Source: Mastigias papua
Lineage: Eukaryota; Cnidaria; Scyphozoa; Rhizostomeae; Mastigiidae
Reading direction: 5' to 3'
Assembly (NCBI GenBank): GCA_964019165.1
Contig: OZ025284.1
Span: 10,001 to 74,000 of the forward strand
Length of the DNA stretch: 64,000 nt
Shown: positions 41,093-51,433 of the stretch, piece by piece
Layout of the letters: each line of letters starts with the position of its first letter
Numbering within the stretch: position 1 is the first letter of the stretch
Program-made: the position numbers and the translations under genes
Notes under the pieces: model-generated
Seen by the model: only the letters and a program-made list of their open reading frames with translations
What the model was told of the DNA's origin: nothing
The model's database searches: none

Positions 41093-41580
41093 GTCATGTT
41101 ATTTGTGGATGATTTTGTAGGTGGAGGTAGAAATTCAAAGGAAGTTATGAGGCTGAGAATGAAGCTGATAGAGGTTATGCATAAAGGAGGACTTACACTT
41201 CAAAAAAATGGAAATCTAACAGTCAGGAATTACGCCAAATGCTGTTGAAGGAAGCTGAAGGTAACAGTGATGAAACCTACGCTACATAAAGTCCAAACCA
41301 TGGTGAAAGTCACAGTAAAGTGCTTGGAATTAAGTGGACGTCAGAAAATGATGCCATGGCTGTAGAACTGTCTCAGGTTGTTGAAAAGGCAGAAAGGGAT
41401 CAAAGCGTAACAAAGACAGAGTTGCTTGGCCATTTGTCAAAGATTTATGACCCACTAGGAGTCGTAGGACAAGTCTCCATTGACGCTCCAAAGATCTTCC
41501 AAGATGCCTGTAAAGAAGGGATAAGTTGGAACAGCCCAGCTTTCAGGAAGAGATGGGAAACATCTGTAAGTGATGTGCAG
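41093..41580 (+). pseudogene. BEL/Pao pol, reverse transcriptase and connection region (part 1)
   Basis: It begins with LFVDDFVGGG, the catalytic YVDD-type motif of a BEL/Pao reverse transcriptase, then HKGGLTLQK. After a frameshift follows LGIKWTSENDAMAVE, TKTELLGHLSKIYDPLGVVG, APKIFQDACKEGISW and RKRWETSVSDVQQ, which fit the Pao connection region (Pfam Peptidase_A17 type). The N-terminal part of pol and gag are missing because the element is cut at about 41093 beside a PLE fragment. The coding resumes at about 42430 after a LINE insertion. Confidence 0.88.
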
Positions 41581-42425
41581 CAATATATAATAATATATAA
41601 CAATAATTCATTTATTTTAAGTTAGCTTACAATGATATAGCTACATAAAGCTAATTAAGGCCAACTGTCAGTATGAAAATAAGTAGATAAAATAACTAAA
41701 CTAAACGGTACAAGTTTGAATAAAGCCAAGCCTAGATATGAACGTTTTGCACAATCTACAATCACACTTTATTGTACAGGATCTTAATTCCTTTTTGAAT
41801 GCTTTTAGTGATGGGGACTCTCTAACATTGGGAAGTAGCATTTGCCACAGTTTTTGACCAATAAATTGCACTGTTTCTATACCATATGATGTTCTCACTA
41901 CTTTTGGTATCTCAAGAGTATTCTTATTTCTTAAATTATACAGTAGATCTCTTTGTTTAAACAGCTCTCTCATGAAGCTGGGATTTAGGCTGTTTTTGGT
42001 TTTGTAAATTTCAGTCATCAAGTATTGTAGATTGTGCTGATGAACGGACACTGCATTATCTAGTTTTAATAAAGCTTCACAGTCGGCATGGGTATCTTTA
42101 TAAACAATTCTGAGTGCTCTTTCATGGATTTTATTCACTTTGCATTTAGATTTCTGTCATGAAACATCCAAATTAGGGGGCAGTAGCTAACCGCGCATTT
42201 ATGAAGCTGTTCAATACGAGATGTAACTTTCTTGGATCCATGAAAGATGATACTCTAGAGCGTGCAGTTTCTGACTAGCTATCTTACATAGCTATCTAGC
42301 TAGTTATCTCGAAATATGACTTTCGAAATTAAGTTTTTTGTCTAGTATCACTCCTAGTAGTTTTTCTTCGGAGCTTTCTTCCACAATAGCCTCTCCAATT
42401 TTGATCTTATTATTACTTTAATAAG
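41581..42425 (-). mobile_element. CR1-like LINE 3' fragment inserted antisense in BEL/Pao
   Basis: On the minus strand the C-terminal part of a non-LTR reverse transcriptase is readable. Upstream pieces (KLLGVILDKKLNFESHI, broken by frameshifts) lie at about 42290-42400. An open frame 41701-42138 has MNKIHERALRIVYKD, NAVSVHQHNLQYLMTEIYK and CDCRLCKTFISRLGFIQ, the usual end of this family. A short 3' UTR ends in ATATATTATTATATATTGC next to BEL sequence. The catalytic RT domain is absent (5' truncation), so the fragment is inert. Confidence 0.85.
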
Positions 42426-42429
42426 CAAG

Positions 42430-43198
42430 AGATACAGTTCCCAAGATGTGTTACATTTGTAGAGAAATCAGAGACAATTCCATTGCACTGCTTCGCAGAT
42501 GCAAGTGGAATAGCTTACTGTGCAGCTCTTTATTTAGTTGTTACATTGCCACAAGGAAGAAAGGTGGAATTGCTGACAACCAAAACAAGATTACCTCCGT
42601 TGAAGAAAGAGATGACTATCTCACATTTGGAGTTGACAGCAGCGAGGATTGCAGTCAGGTTAGTTACAACAGTAAGAGAAGCATTCACTGATTTCGAGAT
42701 TAAGAACGTTTTTATGTGGTCTGATAGTTGTACAGTGCTTCATTGGCTTCAAAGAAGAGGTCAGTATCAACAGTTCGTTCAGCATATGGTTAAAGAAATA
42801 GAGCAACACGCACATGATGCAGAATGGAAATATTGCCAACAGATCAAAACCCTGCTGATCTTGGTACAAGGGGCAAAACACCTGTACAACTAAAGGAAAA
42901 TGACCTTTGGTGGCATGGACATGCATGGTTAGCTTCTGAAGAATGGCCAGAGCAACCACACTTGAGTAAAGGAAAGGAAGTGGAAAAGGAAGAAATCAAA
43001 CCAGTTCTAAAAGTTGCTACCATGAAAGAGGAGGGGCGAGCGTCATCAGTTATACAAATAAAAGATTACAGTTCAAAAAGAAGGCTGCTAGGAGTAACTG
43101 TCAGGATTCTGCGTTTTATAAGGAACTGCAGAGTAAGAGACAAGATAAGCGAACCATTCTTGACAATAAAAGAAATAAAAGAAGCTGTAATAAGATGA
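42430..43198 (+). pseudogene. BEL/Pao pol, RNase H and linker (part 2)
   Basis: The frame resumes with KQEIQFPRCVTF, then RNase H: HCFADASGIAYCAALYL with the first catalytic Asp, TISHLELTAARIAVRL with the Glu, and MWSDSCTVLHWLQ with the next Asp. It ends TDQNPADLGTRG and LWWHGHAWLASEEWP, a hallmark of BEL/Pao between RNase H and integrase. There is a frameshift between the open frames at 42483-42893 and 42824-43198. The role in a live element would be to remove the RNA strand from the RNA-DNA hybrid. Confidence 0.9.
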
Positions 43199-43978
43199 CT
43201 AAAGAAAGTGCAAATTGAAACTGAAAAAGAGTGAAGCCAGCTCCACCATTTGCAGTAACAGGGTGACTTTACTGGTCCAATTTATCTGCAAAATAATGAA
43301 AAGGCATACACTGCTCTTTTTACGTGTGGAGTCACAAGAGCCATTCATTTAGAATTGACAAGAGACATGACAGCTGTAGAGCTTAGAGTAATTCTTCAAA
43401 GGTTTGCTAGTCGCAGAGGCACACCTAGTACCATCATTAGTGATAATGCAAAGACTTTTAAAAGTACTGGCACACATTTGAAGAAATTATGCAAAGATGA
43501 ATAAATCCAAGGCTGTTTAACAGCAAGACAAATATATTGGAGATCTAATATTGCAAAATCACCCTGGCAAGGGGATTTTTTTGAAAGATTAGTTGGAACT
43601 GCAAAGTCAACACTGTATAAAGTATTATGACGCTCGAAATTAAGTTTCAGAGAAGTTGAGACTTTGGTGATACAAGTTGAAGGATTAATGAACAATAGAC
43701 CTTTAACGTACCAAACAGATGAACTAGAAAATGATTCTTTGACCCCAAATCACTTGATATTCTTGATAAGTGAAGGAAAGTTGCTTTAAATTCAAAGACC
43801 ATTACAAGGCCTTGTGTCGTTAGAATTAAAAATACTTTTGCAGAAAAGAACTGCATTCCTGAAGGAGAAAAGAAGATCAACAGACCTAGAAGACTTGCTA
43901 CTTTTGCTGGAGAAGAGGAAAAAGAACCACAAACTAAGATTCTAAATCAAGAAGAATAACTTTTTGATTTGGGGGGAG
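43199..43978 (+). pseudogene. BEL/Pao integrase, with stops, up to the polypurine tract
   Basis: After a gap the integrase core is readable: GDFTGPIYLQNNEKAYTALF, TRAIHLELTRDMTA, GTPSTIISDNAKTFKS and SPWQGDFFERLVGTAK, so the Asp-Asp-Glu positions are all present. Two in-frame stops occur (after KLCKDE, TAA; after KVL, TGA). NNRPLTY and LTPNHLIF follow, and the C-terminus is eroded. The polypurine tract GGGGGGAG (43971-43978) directly precedes the LTR start. Confidence 0.88.
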
Positions 43979-44165
43979 TGTTAGAAATAGTTAGGAACTT
44001 TTCATCTTTGAGAAATTTGTCCGCACTTTATTGTTTTGTTGTTACTTGGTAACTGATTAATTCTAAAATGCGAATCAAATCATATGTGTTCTGTTATGTT
44101 GAGATGTAGTTGCATGAATTTCGCTTTGAAAACAACTCTTAATAGAGTATTCATTTATCCGAACT
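43979..44165 (+). repeat. BEL/Pao 3' LTR, probably truncated
   Basis: TGTTAGAAATAGTTAGGAAC begins immediately after the purine tract, as expected for a BEL 3' LTR (start TGTTAG). No second LTR is available for comparison because the 5' half of the element is missing, so the right end is uncertain. Minisatellite monomers start by about 44180. Confidence 0.6.
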
Positions 44166-44179
44166 CGCACGGTTGGGGT

Positions 44180-45480
44180 AATTCCAACATGTCTGTAGAA
44201 AATTACTAAGACTAAAACTACGTCGTACAAATAATCTAAAATGTCAAAAATAACTTCCAATGTCTGTACAATATTCCTGACGCTAATATAAAGTTCTTCA
44301 AATAAAGTAACATGTCATCAAGAATTTTCACTTTCTGTACAAACTTCCCAAGGCTAAAATGAAGTCCTACAAATAATGTAGGATGCAAAAAATATTCCCA
44401 ATGACTGTAGAAAATCCCTAAGTCTAAAACTAAGTGGTAGAACTATTTCAAAATGTCATAAACACTTCCCACTGTCAGTAAAAACTTCCTAAGACTAAAC
44501 TGAAGCCCTACCAATAAAGTAAGATGAAATAAATACTCTGCAATGTCTGCAAAATCTTCCTAAGACTAGAAGGAAGTCCAAAAAATTAATTAAGATATCA
44601 ATAATAATTCCCAATGTCTCAAAAAAAGCTCCTAAGACTACTATGAAGTAATAGAAATACAGGTGGATTTCAAAAATAGCTCCCAATGTCTGTAAAAAAT
44701 TCCTAAGCCTACAACTAAGTCGTAAAAGTAATCTAAAATGCCATAAATAATTCCTAATGTCTGTAAAACAATTCTTAAGACTAAAATGAGCTCCTATAAA
44801 AAATTTAAGATGTCAAAAATAACTGCTAATGTCTCCAAACAGATTCCTAAAACAAAACTTAAGTCCTACCAATACATTACAATGTCAAGACTAATTCTCA
44901 ATGTTGTCCATATACAATTCGTAGGCCTAAAACGAAGTTGTAGAAATAACTTAAAATGTCATAACTAATTCCTATATCTGTACAACAATTCCTAAGCATA
45001 AAATGAAGTCCTACAAAAAGTCCTACAAATAAAGTAAGATGAAATAAATACTTTCCAGTGTCTGCAAAAACTTCCTAAGACTAAACGGAAGTCCTAAAAA
45101 TTAATTAAGATGTCAAAAATAATTCCCAATGTCTCCAAAAAGTAACTAATAAAAACATGAAGTCCTATAGCTAACGTAACATCTCAAACCTAATTCCCAA
45201 TGTCTCCAAAAAGTAACTAATAAAAACATGAAGTCCTATAGCTAACGTAACATCTCAAACCTAATTCCCAATGTCTCCAAAAAGTAACTAATAAAAACAT
45301 GAAGTCCTATAGCTAACGTAACATCTCAAACCTAATTCCCAATGTCTCCAAAAATATTCCTAAGATTACTATGAAGTAATACTAATACAATAAGACAGAT
45401 TCCTAAGACAAAAGTAAAATCCTACCAATAAATAACAATATCAAAACTAATTCCCAATGTCTGCAAACAATTCTCTCAGA
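44180..45480. repeat. 71-bp minisatellite, about 18 monomers
   Basis: AATGTCTGTAAAAAATTCC, CTAAGACTAAAA, TGAAGTCCTAC and AAAATGTCA recur about every 71 bases. Most monomers are well diverged, but 45121-45333 is three identical 71-bp copies (AATTCCCAATGTCTCC at 45121, 45192, 45263, with a fourth start at 45334). Short open frames across it are incidental. Confidence 0.9.
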
Positions 45481-46160
45481 CCTATCCGAAAAATGGCTTA
45501 CTTCCCACATTTTCCACATTTTAAAAGGTTTGCTGTGAAACCTGCTACTTTATCAACTCTCACTCATTCAGATATGTTCCCAAGTTTTCTTTGAGTATTC
45601 TCAGTCAGCCTGTTCGATTGCCGCTGGGAAGTCGCTTTGACACGTATCAGTTGTAAACATGCTGGGTTTTTGCATAATTCCAAACTAATTTCAAACTCAT
45701 TCAGATAGACGAAAAATCTAAATTCTATTTTAACAATTATCGTCAAATTAATATGTAAAGCAGCAATGAGTACAAAGAAAGCCATCCCAAACCCTAAAGT
45801 AATCCTATGTTGAGAGAAAACATTACATAACTCACATCATCGTACACTAACTTACACATTCTGTCAACATTAGCAATATACCTAAACCCATTTGTATTGA
45901 TCAGTAGTATATGATACATAATAATTGAAACAAAAACAGTCAGATAATTAAAAATAAGCTAAAGATCTTCCATATCAACAAACCTCGCAAAAATCATACA
46001 GAACAATCTGTGTATTCTTTGTCTTATATATTCCCACTACTTTACATAGTGCAGCTAGAAGGGGCACTTGGAACTATTTTCACTATATTGCATATCTGCT
46101 GTGCATCTATTCTCCTAATCATCATAATACGATTGCATCACAGTATCTGTAAGATCAAAG
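45481..46160. other. No feature recognised
   Basis: The minus-strand open frame of 73 codons at 45564-45785 has no motif I know. I see no element ends. Confidence 0.4.
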
Positions 46161-46164
46161 AGAG

Positions 46165-46497
46165 TATCAAGACTCCCTACAAATTTGAATATAGAAAAGT
46201 TCCCATTGATGATGTTGCTATTTAAATTAAACAGCTAGATCCACTAAAAGCTTCCCCAATCCAGAGCATACCTACAAAAATTCTGCATGAAAATTCCGAA
46301 ATATTTTGCCCAGCTATTCAAGATATATTCGATTCTGGTCTATCACCGTCTGAATGCCCCTAAAATTTGAAGACCGGAGACAACCTAGATATTTAAAAAG
46401 AGAGGATGCATGTATAAAAAAGAAATACAGACCAATTACTATATCTTTTATATAAATGCAGTTAAAAATTTACAAAACACTTCGAACACTTAAACTT
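46165..46497 (+). pseudogene. CR1/Jockey-like LINE reverse transcriptase, N-terminal RT fragment
   Basis: Readable pieces in sense orientation: KVPIDDVAI, IKQLDPLKAS, IPTKILHENSEIFCPAIQDI, FDSGLSPSECP, NLKTGDN and YRPITIS, which match the region before and at motif 1 of animal non-LTR reverse transcriptases (typical VIPIFKK, YRPISIL). Stops and frameshifts occur throughout. It is cut at about 46497 by the antisense LINE that follows. Confidence 0.75.
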
Positions 46498-48388
46498 TAC
46501 AAGACAATAATGCGGGGAGCATTGAAATGCATTGCAACCCTGCAATTATTACATTAAAATATTACTAACATATACAAATACAAAAAAATACAAACAAAAG
46601 AAATGATTACAAATACAATTACTAACAGAAAAGTTATCACAGTGACCACTCCACAAAGCGAACCCCGATGTGCACCTTATCAAAAACACTCATCGAATAC
46701 AATGAATTTTGTTAAACAGTGCATAGGTAGGAAATGGATTTTGGTTTCCTATAGGACAGATGGGTATAGGCCTATAGGAGAGATGGACCTTCAAAGGGTT
46801 CAATTCTTGGAGAGATCATTGTACTTATTAATTAAATTTACGAATAGTATCGGTTCATTCGAAGCGTTCAGTAGCATATATAGTGTAGCCTCAAGGATCC
46901 TAGTATTCGATATCAGTGGCAACCTGTCATCACCCTAAAAAAGAATTTTAAGTAGAGCTTGACTGGGAAGGTTTGGAAAGCCTAGGGGTTGTAATAGAAT
47001 GCTAACAGTATCGAGAAGACCCTTTCTTTGTTAATCGTACCTACGGCAGAGCATGAAATAGTGTGCCGCATCCTCAATTCCATTGTTGATCGGACACATT
47101 GGATTTACTGTGTCTTTAAAATTATGCTAAAATTTATGAAGATTTAGTTTACTCAGACCTACATGAAGATGTGTCAGTACTGCTAAGCCTTTTGGGTCGT
47201 GAATGCTGAAAACTGGCTGGAATGGAGGGCGGATGAATGATAGAATTTTCTTTTTGAAGCAGCCTAGATTGGGGGACTGCCTTACCTCCGAATCAAGCTC
47301 ATTCCATTCTGACAGACAGTTTGGATAAAAACTTGCACTAAAACTCGTTGTTCTTGCACATATTTGCCCAATTATATCTGGCCTACGAAGGCGATATTTC
47401 GATTGTGTAAGAGGTGGAATAGGTTGCCTTATATATTGAGGTGTTAAGTTGTTCACAAATTTGAAGAATAAAACTAGACGCCGGCTCCAACGTCTTAGGT
47501 TAAGCGACTCCCATCCAAGCTCATTGCACAGTTTCCCCTGAGGGGTACCTTTCCATTCACCAATTATAGCTAGTACAGCAAAGTACTGAACAGATTCTAG
47601 TTTTTCCATAAGATGATTCAGTTTGAAGCTTTCCGCATATTCACACTTCGTGGCCGGTATGTGATAGACAACATCACCATAGTCTAAGTTAGGTCTTACG
47701 TATAGTATCTAAAGGTCGTTAAGGGTATGTCGGGGTAAATAATTTGAAAGATATTTAATCAGTCCTATTCCTCGTCTAGACATAGAAATAACTGACTTGA
47801 TATGGCTATTGAAAGACAATTTTGAATCAAGTATTAGACCTTGATGTTTGTGTTCTTCAGTCTTTGAAATTGGGGTATCATTGAATAGGATTAGTGGATG
47901 GTTATGAGGTTTCTTTTTCCTTGAAAATATTAGTTCAACTGCCTGCTTGGTAGGGTCTGGGTTAAACGACATCTTCCATTTATCTGCCCATCGACTAATT
48001 AAATTCAGACCATGATTCAAATCCATCGCGGCGGACACAGGGTCACGAACAATAGTAAAAAGAGATGTATCATCTGCAAACAGTTTTACATTACAAATTA
48101 GATTTTCAGTTAGATCATTGATATATACAAAAAAGAAAAGAGGACCTAGTATGGAGCCTTGGGGGACACCAGCAGAAGTTTTACCCCACTCAGATATTTT
48201 ACCGTTCAGCACTGAAAATTTTTTCCTGTCTGCAAGGAAATTGCAAATTAATGATAGTAATTGACCAGCGATACCACAGCGACACAGTTTAAATATGAGA
48301 CCTTCATACCACATTCTATCAAACGCTTTTGATATATCAAGATATACTGATCTTACTTCAAGTGTTGGATTACAGTCAAAAGCAATTA
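46498..48388 (-). mobile_element. CR1/Jockey-like LINE, 5'-truncated, antisense
   Basis: This holds reverse transcriptase from motif A to the C-terminus plus a 3' UTR. The 5' truncation lies at about 48384. The 3' limit at about 46498 is placed by the change to plus-strand LINE sequence and is approximate. It separates two sense LINE fragments. Confidence 0.8.
46800..48388 (-). pseudogene. LINE reverse transcriptase, one frame with four stop codons
   Basis: A single minus-strand frame runs from AFDCNPTLEVRSVYLDISKA (catalytic Asp) near 48385 through GVPQGSILGPLFFFVYINDL and FADDTSLF (catalytic Asp pair intact), EHKHQGLILDSKLSF, RPNLDYGDVVYH, MEKLESVQYFAVLAI, ELGWESLNLRRW, LTPQYIRQPIPP, FYPNCLSEWNEL and LHVGLSKLNLHKF. 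It continues to a C-terminal CPINNGIEDAAHYFMLC. Stops fall after NDL (TAG, about 47710), after LHKF (TAG, 47127), after RRYD (TAA) and after KILF (TAG). There is no frameshift, so decay is by point mutation and the copy is fairly young. It is the best-preserved RT in the window. Confidence 0.9.
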
Positions 48389-49375
48389 CTATCTTGCAAG
48401 TGGTATCAAAAATTTATGAAAACCTACTGCAGAATCATATGATCCCATTTGGGGATAACTTCTTGTCTCCATTTCTCTGTAGTTTCTGAGAGGGCTATAG
48501 TACACAGCATGGACTACTGAGAATAGTGGAATCTTCCACAAAAGCAATGCACAACGGAGGTGTGTCAGATTGACAGACTTTTCAAAAGCCTATGATTGTC
48601 TAAACCACGAACTACTAATTGCAAACTCAAATGCATATGGCCTTAGCAGGTGTGTATTGTTGTTGATCTATAGCTAACTCACAGGAAGGTAGCAAAGGGT
48701 TAAAGTAAATTGTACTTTCAGCATATGGAGAGAATTCCTCCTATGAATTTCCAAGGGTTCTGTCTTGGATCCCTTCCTTCTCAATATCTATATTAATGAT
48801 ATTTTAACGTTCCTTTACGAAACAAAGATATGCAATTCTGCAGATAATATAACTATCTATACATATGGCTCAAATACCCGAAATGCTATCGAGTATTTAG
48901 AGCATGACGCATTGAGACTTCCTCTGAGTGCCCTCAAATAATTTCAAGACCTGAATGAAGATAAATGTCATTTAATTATATTTGATGCCAAAGGAGGACA
49001 TCAAATAACAGTTAAAATAGATGAAGCCCTTGCAAAAGAAAGTACTGTGGAAAACCTTCTCGGTATAACTATAGAAAAATCTATAGCCTATCCTTCAAGA
49101 AACATGTCACGACCCTCTGCAGAAATGTTAGCCAAAAGCTTCATGCACGTTCCCGAATAACTTGATATAAGGATATTGAAAAGTTAAAGCACTTAATGAA
49201 AGCAATTGTTTTCTTTCAGCTCAGCTACTGTCCATTTGTAAGAATGCTCTTTTGTTAGAGCCTTGAACCATTGCATAAATAACGCTCATGAAAGAGCTTT
49301 GCACATTGCATATAAAGAACATAGATATGACTTTGGCTTCCTCTTAGAAAAAGTCAATTCGGTGTCAGTGCATGG
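48384..49375 (+). pseudogene. CR1-like LINE reverse transcriptase, central and C-terminal fragment
   Basis: In sense orientation: ITILQVVSKIYENLLQNHMI (motif 1), YSTQHGLLRIVES, LTDFSKAYDCLNHELLIA (motif A), GSVLDPFLLNIYINDI (motif B), NSADNITIYTYG where the catalytic YADD should stand (one Asp is Asn), NLLGITIEKS and HERALHIAYKEHRYDFGFLL near 49290-49340. Several frameshifts and stops. The C-terminal tail is cut at about 49375. The family is the same as the LINE fragment inside BEL/Pao (HERALRIVYKD). Confidence 0.82.
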
Positions 49376-50695
49376 GTTCATCCATAAAGTGCGTATGCAG
49401 TTAGGAGGAGGGGCATCAAAACACATGGATACAGTTGCGTACATGGGAGATAGAGTTGATCAAGTGCGTACGTACTCATTTTCGCTGTTTGTAATTCAGA
49501 TTTTTAGGTTTCTTACGTCGAAAATTTATCTCCATTATAACATAATTTGATGATGTGTTTTGAGGCAAATGAAGAAAAATTTTCCCATGCGCTTATTTCA
49601 AGGCAAAATATGAAATGCGGGTAGATCATACGGGTAAGATTCGAAGAGCTTCTAGAGAAGAGAGGCAAGCAAAAGATCTATCCAGGTACTAAAATAATCA
49701 AGTACCAAGCTACTACTAGAAATCAACGGGATTCAAAATTACATATTGTTGGCTTGGATTTCACTTTTAAAAAGGCAAAGAATAGCATAGGAAAGAAACG
49801 AAAACAAAACAAAACAAAAGGAAAGAAACGAAACGAAAAGGAAAAGAGAAAATTTCATAAGTGAATACTGCACATAGAAAGAGTTCTTCGCAAGACATGT
49901 GTCTTGCTATTTAAGACTATTTTTGCACTCCTGACAGCAATGGTGATCCATCAACTTCAAACTTTGATACTTTCAAGTAAACAAGCTTCGATCTTGGGCA
50001 GCAAGATAAATCCATCAGCCTCCCCTCCCTTTAGTCCATTTTCAGTATCATTATTATATTTTATTATATTAAAACCCTCTGTATAAAATCAGTATCTGCA
50101 CATCACATATAAGAAAGGTATTCATTCCCAAATTCACTTTCTCCATCACTTTCAACAACCAAAGAAAAATGATGATTGAACAAAGCTCTTCCTTAATTTT
50201 CATTCCATCAAACGACACAATGTGACGTCATTAGTATAAAAAGTGAAGAATAATTACTTCGAGACTTTCTAAGTGAAAATGAAAGGAAACCACAAAAGTT
50301 TGCTCAATACTTAAAGCAGCCTTTCCAACTAAGGTAGTGTTTAATCATTCTAGCGCAATATTCAACGTCAAAGTGAATCAAACAACAGATAGAATTACAA
50401 TTGCAAAAAACTGTTGTTAATAAGTTTCCTCTGTTGCAAGGAAACTGAAATGCAGTTAACATGCTATTAAGGATCATGTTTGAGGAAAACCTGGTGTCGT
50501 TGGAAAAGGCAGAAATGAAGGTGTGAGTTTCAAATTCAAGCACATCAATGAGAAGGAAATATATGATGAGTTGAGAAATCTGAAAAGATGGAAGAGCAGG
50601 TTTTAGACCATGTAACTCCAAGCTTGCTTAAAGATGCTGCAAGTTTCTTGATGTGGAAGCCATTAGCTTACAATCTTAATATGTGATTGATGGAA
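49376..50695. other. No gene recognised
   Basis: 49795-49855 is a purine-rich simple stretch (GAAACGAAACGAAAAGG type). Open frames up to 105 codons here have no motif I recognise. Confidence 0.4.
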
Positions 50696-51433
50696 GGGGT
50701 AATAATGAGAGAACGAAAAGCTGTGAAAGTTACACCATTACATAAATGCGGATCTGCTAATGAAAATGGGATATTTTACATCGACTTCTGTACTCCCTAT
50801 AATTTGAAACTTCTTCAGCCTATTGTTCACAGGCAGCTGTTAATTATCTTGAAAGTAATCACCTACTTGTCAACTATCAATTTGGTTTTCGACAAAAAGT
50901 TCCTACAGAATAAGCATTAACATTCTTACTTGAATATACTAGAAAGCAAGCAGACAGTGACAACTTGACAGGAGCTCTCTGCATCAATTGGTCTAAGGCC
51001 TTTGATACCATTAGTCATTTTTCGTCACTGAACAACTCCCAAGTATTGCCGTAAGTGATGAAGAGCTAGGCTGGTTTACAGATTACTCCTTTTAAGAAGG
51101 AATTCTGTCGAATTTGATGGGATGATTTCAAACTTTTATCCAATCTATAGAGGAGTTCCTCAAAGGTCAATACTGGGCTCTTTACGGTTCCTACTTCACA
51201 TGAGCAATATAGGTGAATATTTAAAACGCTCCTCAATGATCACCTGTGCAGATGATGCTGTTCTCATCACATCATCTAAATATGTACGTGATATAGAAGG
51301 AGGGTTGAATAAAGACATAAACAGCATCCATACATGGTTAAATGAGAATGGACTGATTTTTAATTTAATGAACTGCAAAACAAAATCAATGTTGTTTGCG
51401 ATTGGAACGGGGTAAAGTTTGCCTAGTGGAAAA
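50696..51433 (+). pseudogene. LINE reverse transcriptase, left part, cut by hAT insertion
   Basis: The frame pieces read VKVTPLHKCGSANENG, VHRQLL, NHLLVNYQFGFRQKVPTE, LLEYTRKQADSDNLTGALC, INWSKAFDTIS (motif A Asp), RGVPQRSILGSLRFLLHMSN and TCADDAVLITSS (YADD-type, Tyr replaced by Cys), then GLNKDINSIHTWLNENGLIF. At least three frame breaks lie between motif 1 and motif B. The coding is interrupted at 51433 exactly at the hAT element end and resumes at 54819. Confidence 0.85.

Noticed and set aside
45564..45785. 73-codon minus-strand frame as part of the nearby LINE
   Set aside because: The composition is not like the LINE proteins nearby and no motif could be matched.
46800..48388. Altered genetic code with TAG/TAA read as sense
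   Set aside because: Stops occur at unrelated residue positions, and other elements in the window also end normally at TAA and TAG.
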